NCBI RefSeq assembly: GCF_002278925.1
Contig: NZ_NCJH01000023.1
Location: forward strand, 1 to 64,000
Length of the DNA: 64,000 nt
Reading direction: 5' to 3'
Origin: Polaromonas sp. 39-63-25
GTDB lineage: Bacteria > Pseudomonadota > Gammaproteobacteria > Burkholderiales > Burkholderiaceae_C
Part shown: positions 58,276 through 64,000 of the stretch, piece by piece
How the letters are laid out: every line of letters starts with the position of its first letter
Position numbering within the stretch: the stretch's first letter is position 1
Notes under the pieces: generated by a model
The model's input: the letters and a program-made list of their open reading frames with translations, nothing else
Told to the model about the DNA's origin: nothing
The model's database searches: none
Position numbers and translations under genes: made by a program

Positions 58276-59160
58276 ATGGCGACAGCCGTCCGCATCCCGC
58301 CCATCCAGTGCCTGCTGACCTTTGAGACGCTGGCGCGGCTGCGCAGCGTCACGCAGGCGGCGGAGGAGCTCAACGTCACCCCCAGCGCGGTGAGCCACCG
58401 GGTCAAGCAGCTCGAACAGATCATCGGCACCAAGCTGTTTGGCCGGGCCGACTTTTCGCTGACCACCGAAGGCAGCGAATACCTGGCCCACGTGCGCGAG
58501 GGTCTGGCAACGCTGCAGAAATTCCCCGGCACGGCCGGCCAGAGCGGCAACCCCGGCAAACGCAAGCTGCGCCTGGCCGTCACGCCGACCTTTGCCCGAT
58601 CCATCCTGATCCCGCGCCTGCGCCAGTTCACCGACGCCTACCCCGAGATCGACCTGACGCTGCAGGTGTCCATCCCGCTGCTGGACGTGGTGGCGGAAGA
58701 CGCCGACCTGATCGTGCGTTTCGGCACCGGGCGGTATGCCGACCTCGAACACGTCTGCCTCATGAAGGACGAAGTCACGCCGCTGGCGTCGCCCGCCTAC
58801 GTGCGCGAGCACGGACCGTTCGACGCGGCGGAAGACCTCGACGGCGAGGCCTTGCTGCGCTCGCCGCTGGAGCCCTGGCGCACCTGGTTTGCCGCCCATG
58901 GCCTGGACTGGGCCGAACCGGTCGATGGCTCGCAGTTCAACGACATCGGCCTGATGTGCGACGCGGCTGCCGCCGGCATGGGTGTGGCGCTGGTGCGTCT
59001 GAAGCTGGGCGCACCGTGGCTGGAACACGGCTCGCTGGTGCGTCTGTACGAGCGCAACGTGCCCAGCCCGCATGCCCACTACCTGTGCTGGCGCACCGGC
59101 ATGATGGACCGCTGGGAGTGTGCCGCCTTTGCCGACTGGCTGAAAAAATCGGTCGCCTGA
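58276..59160 (+). CDS. LysR-family transcriptional regulator (GcvA-like)
   Basis: A 294-residue regulator. The N-terminal helix-turn-helix reads CLLTFETLARLRSVTQAAEE with LNVTPSAVSHRVKQLEQIIG, typical of the GcvA/AmpR group. The effector domain has RLRQFTDAYPEIDLTLQVSI and GLMCDAAAAGMGVALVRLKL. Its target is unknown; the glcD-lrgAB operon lies 187 bp downstream on the same strand and is a candidate. It starts 14 nt after purU. Confidence 0.9.
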   Translation: MATAVRIPPIQCLLTFETLARLRSVTQAAEELNVTPSAVSHRVKQLEQIIGTKLFGRADFSLTTEGSEYLAHVREGLATLQKFPGTAGQSGNPGKRKLRLAVTPTFARSILIPRLRQFTDAYPEIDLTLQVSIPLLDVVAEDADLIVRFGTGRYADLEHVCLMKDEVTPLASPAYVREHGPFDAAEDLDGEALLRSPLEPWRTWFAAHGLDWAEPVDGSQFNDIGLMCDAAAAGMGVALVRLKLGAPWLEHGSLVRLYERNVPSPHAHYLCWRTGMMDRWECAAFADWLKKSVA

Positions 59161-59178
59161 CCGTCTGATCAATTTTTT

Positions 59179-59238
59179 AATGCATTTTAGGCCTCCAGCC
59201 CTTGAAGGGCGGGCGCAAGCCGCTATCCAATTCATAGC
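59179..59238 (-). repeat. GCTAT-type dispersed repeat, copy E (after the LysR gene, antisense)
   Basis: On the minus strand it opens GCTATGAATTGGATAGCGG, continues CTTGCGCCCGCCCTTCAAGG, then GCTGGAGGCCTAAAATGC. It begins 18 nt after the LysR stop. Unlike copies A, B, C and D it is antisense to the gene it follows. Confidence 0.8.
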
Positions 59239-59347
59239 GCTCCGGCTTTCACAAAAGATCGCCATTTTCTTCACGCCACAGTCGCGCGCTTTGCATTAAA
59301 GTGCTTTCATCCCGGCGCCAAGCCGTGTTTCACCCTGAAGGCCGCCC

Positions 59348-60850
59348 ATGAACGCTCCTCTCGACTCCCGGCAGCAGCACCTGCTGGAACGCTCCGACCG
59401 CCAGGCCCAGGTCGTCGCCGCGCTGCAGGCCGTGCTGCCGGCGCATGCGCTGCTCTGGAACAGCGAAGACACCACGCCTTACGAGTGCGACGGCCTGACC
59501 GCCTACCGCGAGCGGCCGCTGGTGGTCGCCCTGCCCGAAACTTATGACCAGGTGCAGGCGGTGCTGAAAACCTGCCATGCGCTGGAAGTCCCCGTGGTGG
59601 CACGCGGCGCCGGCACCGGCCTGTCCGGCGGCGCCATGCCGCACAAGCTGGGCGTGACCCTGTCGCTGGCCAAGTTCAACAGGATCCTGAAGATGGACGC
59701 AGCCAGCCGCACGGCCGTGGTCCAGGGCGGTGTGCGCAACCTCGCCATCAGCGAAGCTGCCGCGCCGCTGGGCCTGTACTACGCACCCGATCCGTCCAGC
59801 CAGATCGCCTGCACCATAGGCGGCAACGTGGCTGAAAACTCGGGCGGCGTGCATTGCCTCAAGTACGGCCTGACCCTGCACAACGTGCTCAAGGTCAGGG
59901 GCTTCACGATTGAAGGCGAGGCGGTGGAATTCGGCAGCGACGCGCTGGACTGCGCCGGTTACGACCTGCTGTCGGTGGTCATCGGCAGCGAAGGCATGCT
60001 GGCCGTCACCACCGAAGTCACCGTCAAGCTGGTGCCCAGGCCGGTGCTGGCGCGCTGCATCATGGCCAGCTTCGACGACCTGCGCAAGGCCGGCGACGCG
60101 GTGGCGGCCGTAATCGCCGCCGGCATCATTCCAGCCGGGCTGGAGATGATGGACAAACCCATGACCGCGGCGGTCGAGGACTTTGTGCACGCCGGTTACG
60201 ACCTGACGGCCGAGGCGATTTTGCTGTGCGAAAGCGACGGTACGCCGGAAGAAGTCGAGGAAGAAATCGGCCGCATGAGCGCCGTGTTGCGCAACCACGG
60301 CGCCACGGCGATTGCGGTCAGCCAGAACGAGGCCGAACGCCTGCGCTTCTGGAGCGGGCGCAAGAACGCCTTTCCGGCCAGTGGCCGCATCAGCCCCGAC
60401 TACATGTGCATGGACTCGACGATTCCGCGCAAACGCCTGGCCGACATCCTGCTGGCCATCCAGCAGATGGAAATCAAGTACGGCCTGCGCTGCGCCAATG
60501 TGTTCCACGCCGGCGACGGCAACCTGCACCCGCTGATTCTGTTCGACGCCAACGACGCCGACCAGTTGCACCGCTGCGAGCTGTTCGGCGCCGACATCCT
60601 GGAGACCAGCGTGGCCATGGGCGGCACGGTGACCGGCGAACACGGTGTGGGCGTGGAAAAACTCAACTCGATGTGTGTGCAGTTCTCGGCCAGCGAGAAC
60701 GAGCAGATGTTCGGTGTCAAGCGCGCGTTTGACCCGCAGGGCCTGCTCAACCCCGGCAAGGTGATCCCGACGCTGCAGCGCTGCGCCGAGTACGGGAAAA
60801 TGCTGGTGCGCGGAGGCAAGATGTCGCACCCTGATCTCCCGAGGTTTTAG
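59348..60850 (+). CDS. glcD: FAD-linked 2-hydroxyacid (glycolate-type) oxidase subunit GlcD
   Basis: A 500-residue flavoprotein. The FAD-binding segment reads VARGAGTGLSGGAMPHKLGV, followed by GNVAENSGGVHCLKYGLTLH; the C-terminal part has HGVGVEKLNSMCVQFSASEN. This is the GlcD type, which oxidises glycolate or D-lactate. The glcE and glcF partners are not next to it. Instead lrgA starts 2 nt after its stop, so the three genes glcD-lrgA-lrgB form one tight operon. Confidence 0.9.
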   Translation: MNAPLDSRQQHLLERSDRQAQVVAALQAVLPAHALLWNSEDTTPYECDGLTAYRERPLVVALPETYDQVQAVLKTCHALEVPVVARGAGTGLSGGAMPHKLGVTLSLAKFNRILKMDAASRTAVVQGGVRNLAISEAAAPLGLYYAPDPSSQIACTIGGNVAENSGGVHCLKYGLTLHNVLKVRGFTIEGEAVEFGSDALDCAGYDLLSVVIGSEGMLAVTTEVTVKLVPRPVLARCIMASFDDLRKAGDAVAAVIAAGIIPAGLEMMDKPMTAAVEDFVHAGYDLTAEAILLCESDGTPEEVEEEIGRMSAVLRNHGATAIAVSQNEAERLRFWSGRKNAFPASGRISPDYMCMDSTIPRKRLADILLAIQQMEIKYGLRCANVFHAGDGNLHPLILFDANDADQLHRCELFGADILETSVAMGGTVTGEHGVGVEKLNSMCVQFSASENEQMFGVKRAFDPQGLLNPGKVIPTLQRCAEYGKMLVRGGKMSHPDLPRF

Positions 60851-60852
60851 CC

Positions 60853-61206
60853 GTGCAGGGCTTGCGCGGCCTGGCCTGGTTGCTGCTGCTGCAGTCCATC
60901 GGCGAACTGCTTTCGCGCGGCCTGTCCTTGCCCTTTCCCGGCCCCGTCATCGGCATGATGCTGCTGCTGGTCGCGCTGCGCTGGCCGGTGGTGCGCGAGC
61001 CGGTGGCGGCCTGCGCCGACTTTCTGCTGGCGCACCTGTCGTTGCTGTTCGTGCCGGTGGGTGTCGGTGTCATGACCCACCTGAGCCTGGTGAGCCAGTA
61101 CGGCGGCCGCATGTTGCTGGTGATTGTCCTGTCGACGCTGATCGGGCTGGCCGTGACGGTGCTGACCCTGCATGTCCTGTGGCGGAAAAATGCCGAAGTT
61201 CGTTGA
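60853..61206 (+). CDS. lrgA: LrgA/CidA-family membrane protein
   Basis: A 117-residue, four-span membrane protein, starting with GTG (MQGLRGLAWLLLLQSIGELL). It contains the family core SLPFPGPVIGMMLLLVALRW and LLFVPVGVGVMTHL. LrgA/CidA proteins are holin-like or act with LrgB in export of small organic acids. Coupling to glcD (2-nt gap) and to lrgB (overlap of 17 nt) points to a transporter role here rather than cell death. Confidence 0.88.
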   Translation: MQGLRGLAWLLLLQSIGELLSRGLSLPFPGPVIGMMLLLVALRWPVVREPVAACADFLLAHLSLLFVPVGVGVMTHLSLVSQYGGRMLLVIVLSTLIGLAVTVLTLHVLWRKNAEVR

Positions 61207-61915
61207 TCTCTGGGTCTACCTGTCCGCCACGCCGCTGTTCGGCCTGACGGCCACGCTGGTGGTGTACGTGCTGGCCCAGGCCATCTATGCACGCCTGCAG
61301 CAGGCGCCCTGGGCCAACCCGGTACTCTGGACCGTGGTGGTGATTGCGGCGGTGCTGCTGGCCACCGGGGTTTCCTACCCAACCTATTTCGCGGGCGCGC
61401 AGTTCATCCACTTCCTGCTGGGCCCGGCCGTGGTCGCGCTGGCCTGGCCACTGTGGCAGCGCCGCGCCGAGTTGCGGCTGCGCTGGGGCCGCCTGCTGCT
61501 GGCCGCCCTGGCCGGTGGCATGGCCGCCAGCGGCTCGGCACTGGCGCTGGGCTGGGCCGTCGGGCTGCCCTTGGACGTGGTGCTGTCGCTGGCGCCCAAG
61601 TCGGTGACCGCACCGGTGGCCATGGGTATTGCCGAAAAGATTGGCGGCATCCCGGCGCTGGCGGCCGTGTTTGCGGTCATCACCGGCCTGGTCGGTGCGT
61701 TGAGCGGCAAATACCTGTTTGATGCCTTCGGGATACCGCTGGATGCCGCCGGCTGGACGGCGCGCGGCTTTGCGCTCGGCACCGCGTCGCACGGCATAGG
61801 CGCGGCGCGCGCGCTGCAAGTCAACGCCGATGCCGGGGCTTACGCCGGCCTGGCGCTGGGGCTGCAGGTGGTGCTGGCATCTCTGCTGCTGCCGCTGCTG
61901 TTCCGCATTTTTTAG
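61190..61915 (+). CDS. lrgB: LrgB-family membrane protein
   Basis: A 241-residue membrane protein with about seven to eight spans. The family core is APKSVTAPVAMGIAEKIGGI, with RGFALGTASHGIGAARALQV. The ATG at 61190 lies inside the end of lrgA. Plant PLGG1 is an LrgA-LrgB fusion that carries glycolate and glycerate across the plastid envelope, and bacterial LrgAB has been linked to pyruvate transport. The neighbourhood of glcD makes a glycolate or lactate transporter the most reasonable guess. Confidence 0.9.
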   Translation: MPKFVDLWVYLSATPLFGLTATLVVYVLAQAIYARLQQAPWANPVLWTVVVIAAVLLATGVSYPTYFAGAQFIHFLLGPAVVALAWPLWQRRAELRLRWGRLLLAALAGGMAASGSALALGWAVGLPLDVVLSLAPKSVTAPVAMGIAEKIGGIPALAAVFAVITGLVGALSGKYLFDAFGIPLDAAGWTARGFALGTASHGIGAARALQVNADAGAYAGLALGLQVVLASLLLPLLFRIF

Positions 61916-61919
61916 GGAT

Positions 61920-63746
61920 TCACCAGGTATCGATGGCGAGTCCGCCATCCGCAGGCCGAATGGGTGCCGACTGCAGGCCGCACACCAGCCAGTCGCGCGT
62001 CTGCGCCGGGTCGATCACCGCATCGATTTCCAGCGTGGTCGCCATGTTGAGCGCACTGCCCTTGTCATATTGCTGCGCCACCAGGGTCTCGTACAAGGCC
62101 TCGCGCTGCGGACCTTCGGGCTGTGCCTCCAGCTCCTTGCGGTAGCCGAGTTTCACTGCACCTTCCAGCCCCATGGCACCAAACTCCCCGGTGGGCCACG
62201 CGACGTTGAACATCGGCGAATGAAAACTGCCGGCCGTCATGGCCATGGCGCCCAGGCCATAACCCTTGCGCAGCACCACACTGAAAAACGGCACGCGCAG
62301 ATGCGCCGCGGCAATAAACATCCGGCTCACATGGCGCACCTGCGCCTGCGCTTCGGTCTCTGGGCCGACCATGAAGCCCGGGGTATCCACCAGGCTGATC
62401 AGCGGCAGGCCATGCGCGTTGCACAGCTGCATGAACCGCGCAGCCTTGTCGGCCGCATCGGCGTCGATGGCGCCGCCCAGGTGCAGCGGGTTGTTGGCCA
62501 GAATGCCCACGGGCCGCCCCTCGATACGCGCCAGCGCGGTGTGTATGCCCTGGCCGAAGCCGGCGCGCAGCGCCAGCACACTGCCCGTGTCGGCGATGCC
62601 GTCGATCGCCGCGCGGGTGTCATACACGCGCAAACGGTTCTCGGGCACCACCTCGCGCAGGGCCAGGGCATTCGGCGCAGTAAACGCCTGGACCGCACCC
62701 TGAAAAAAAGACAGGTAGTGCCGAGCCGCCGCCACCGCCTGGACTTCGTCGTCCACCAGCACGTCGATCACGCCGTTGCCGTGCTGCACGCCGGCCGGCC
62801 CGATCTGTTCCGGTTTGAACACGCCGAGGCCGCCGCCCTCCACCATCGCCGGGCCACCCATGCCGATGTTGCTGTCCCGGGTGGCAATGATCACGTCGCA
62901 GCAGCCCAGCAATGCCGCATTGCCGGCAAAACAGCGGCCCGCCGCCACGCCGATCACCGATACCCGGCCATTGAGACGGGCAAAGCTCGCAAAGGTGCCA
63001 ACATGCAGGCCGGCGACGATGGGCATGTCGGTGTCCCCGGGACGGCCGCCACCGCCTTCGGCAAACAGCACCACCGGCAGCTTGTTCTGCAGCGCGATCC
63101 CCAGCATGCGGTCGGTTTTCTGGTGGTTGCGCATGCCCTGCGTGCCGGCCAGCACGGTGGCGTCGTAGGCCATCACCACAGCCCGGCTCGCCTCGGGGCC
63201 GAACAGGTCGCCGTTGATGCTGCCGATGCCGGTGACCATGCCGTCGGCCGGGGTGTTCCTGACCAGGTCTTCCTCGCTGCGGCGGCTGCGCTGCGCCGCG
63301 ACGGCCAGCGCGCCGTACTCCATGAAGGAGTCCTCGTCGCACAGGTCGGTGATGTTCTCGCGCGCGGTGCGCAGGCCCAGGGCGTGGCGCCGGGCCACCG
63401 CTTCGGGGCGGCTGGCATCCTGCGTGGGCACATGGCGATCCAGCGTGCGCTGCAGGTCGGCGCGCAAGCCGCTGACCGCGAGGGGTGTTACTTCGGCGGG
63501 TGCAGAGACAGGCTGCGCCGCCGTCGCCCCCAGGGGCTCGATGCGCGCGAGCAGCGCGCCCGACTCCACCAGCTCGCCCGCGGCAAAAAACACTTCGCCG
63601 AGACGGCCGGCAAAAGTCGCCCGCACTTCGTGCTCCATCTTCATGGCTTCGAGAATCACCAGCAGGTCGCCGGCCTGCACGGCAGCGCCGGGCTCAACCT
63701 GCCATTGAACAACCTGAGCCTGAAGGGGGGAGTGAACCGCGGACAT
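61920..63746 (-). CDS. Biotin-carrier domain fused to an acyl-CoA carboxylase carboxyltransferase
   Basis: A 608-residue fusion. Residues 1-70 are a biotin/lipoyl carrier with the biotin motif EAMKMEH (Lys36). The remaining ~530 residues are a carboxyltransferase of the acetyl-/propionyl-CoA type, with the two crotonase-like halves (MGGPAMVEGGGLGVFKPEQI; LVDTPGFMVGPETEAQAQVR; GYGLGAMAMTAGSFHSPMFN). A carrier at the N-terminus of the carboxyltransferase is the unusual arrangement, because carriers are normally fused to the biotin carboxylase. No carboxylase gene is in the window. The start is weak; CAAAAT lies 6 nt before the ATG. Confidence 0.85.
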   Translation of the reverse strand: MSAVHSPLQAQVVQWQVEPGAAVQAGDLLVILEAMKMEHEVRATFAGRLGEVFFAAGELVESGALLARIEPLGATAAQPVSAPAEVTPLAVSGLRADLQRTLDRHVPTQDASRPEAVARRHALGLRTARENITDLCDEDSFMEYGALAVAAQRSRRSEEDLVRNTPADGMVTGIGSINGDLFGPEASRAVVMAYDATVLAGTQGMRNHQKTDRMLGIALQNKLPVVLFAEGGGGRPGDTDMPIVAGLHVGTFASFARLNGRVSVIGVAAGRCFAGNAALLGCCDVIIATRDSNIGMGGPAMVEGGGLGVFKPEQIGPAGVQHGNGVIDVLVDDEVQAVAAARHYLSFFQGAVQAFTAPNALALREVVPENRLRVYDTRAAIDGIADTGSVLALRAGFGQGIHTALARIEGRPVGILANNPLHLGGAIDADAADKAARFMQLCNAHGLPLISLVDTPGFMVGPETEAQAQVRHVSRMFIAAAHLRVPFFSVVLRKGYGLGAMAMTAGSFHSPMFNVAWPTGEFGAMGLEGAVKLGYRKELEAQPEGPQREALYETLVAQQYDKGSALNMATTLEIDAVIDPAQTRDWLVCGLQSAPIRPADGGLAIDTW

Positions 63747-63817
63747 CGGCGCATTTTGCGCCCGCCCGGCGCGCCACTGTCGTCAACTCGGTGACAGCAT
63801 GCGGGTGTTTGAAAAAC

Positions 63818-64000
63818 TCAGGCGACCTGCAGGCCCGGCTTCCCGGTGAGTGCGGCTTTCGAATTGGCCACGGCTCCGAACAGGATCTCGCCCGCGAGCT
63901 GGCCGCCTTCTTCAATCACCAGCTTGCCGTAGCGGATCTTGCCGGTGACCTTGCCGGTCGCATAAATCACGAGCTTCTGGCGCACCGTGAGGTTGCCGTC
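63818..64000 (-). CDS. Bactofilin, C-terminal part (runs off the right edge)
   Basis: The visible 60 codons encode the end of a polymer-forming cytoskeletal protein. The hydrophobic/Gly beta-helix periodicity is clear: LTVRQKLVIYATGKVTGKIR, YGKLVIEEGGQLAGEILFGA. The tail (KAALTGKPGLQVA) ends the protein. Bactofilins form filaments that place envelope enzymes. The start lies beyond the window. Confidence 0.8.
   Translation of the reverse strand, partial: DGNLTVRQKLVIYATGKVTGKIRYGKLVIEEGGQLAGEILFGAVANSKAALTGKPGLQVA

Noticed and set aside
61830-63794. A 654-residue open frame antisense to the biotin-carrier/carboxyltransferase gene
   Set aside because: Shadow of a well-recognised gene, His/Arg-rich composition, no ribosome site.

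Overview
The window looks like a chromosomal segment of a betaproteobacterium in the Comamonadaceae (Polaromonas/Rhodoferax-like). The evidence is the high-GC coding DNA, the gene contents (PhaM-type PHA granule protein, OxyR next to RecG, DUF3567 and DUF3108 proteins, beta-alanine--pyruvate-type aminotransferase) and several families of small dispersed repeats. No rRNA, CRISPR array, prophage or full insertion sequence is visible. The genus is an inference.

Layout. (1) 1-5110, minus strand: a type I secretion/adhesin locus read lapB-like ABC exporter, lapC-like adaptor, LuxR-type regulator with a degenerate receiver, then the N-terminus of a LapA-like adhesin that runs off the left edge. (2) 5555-14644, minus strand: tRNA-fMet and 17 genes of the spc/alpha ribosomal operons (rplN to rplQ, including secY, infA and rpoA). 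The block starts at its own near-consensus promoter instead of continuing into rpsQ and the S10 operon. (3) 14970-25218: a complete glycerol regulon. The minus strand carries a GlpSTPQUV-type ABC importer and glpD; the plus strand carries divergent glpR and glpK. (4) 25284-35612: housekeeping and stress genes (phytase-like esterase, proC, ubiA, dps, oxyR, recG, queA, tgt, aldo/keto reductase). (5) 35673-40035, minus strand: a run of envelope-type proteins of unknown function, ending upstream in a yiaA-like gene interrupted by an amber codon. (6) 40152-57096: mixed accessory metabolism, including an LplT-PlsC fusion, a ceramidase-like membrane protein, a FIST protein, a GST, PhaM, a crotonase, a TraR/DksA protein, MarC, an FAH-family hydrolase with divergent IclR, DUF3108, DUF3567, AbrB, ChaN and an omega-aminotransferase. 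(7) 57389-64000: purU, a LysR regulator, a tight glcD-lrgA-lrgB operon, a biotin-carrier/carboxyltransferase fusion and the C-terminus of a bactofilin.

The most unusual signal is not a gene. A ~60-bp repeat occurs eight times in the window. It consists of a GCTAT-N7-RTAGC hairpin followed by a GCGC...GGGCT...GGC body and a T-tract. Three copies sit at or within 3 nt of a stop codon, one of them forming a textbook intrinsic terminator and supplying the stop codon. Three others lie inside coding sequences: one encodes most of a signal peptide, one a membrane segment of UbiA, and one a proline/alanine linker. Other repeats are a 165-bp MITE-like element with ~38-bp imperfect inverted ends, a GC-rich ~80-bp family in two copies, and a palindrome between recG and oxyR.

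Regulation visible in the sequence includes a strong promoter for the ribosomal operon, a promoter with an OxyR-like site for dps, overlapping divergent -10 boxes between recG and queA, and a recurring -10-like hexamer 6-9 nt before several start codons, which suggests leaderless or nearly leaderless mRNAs.
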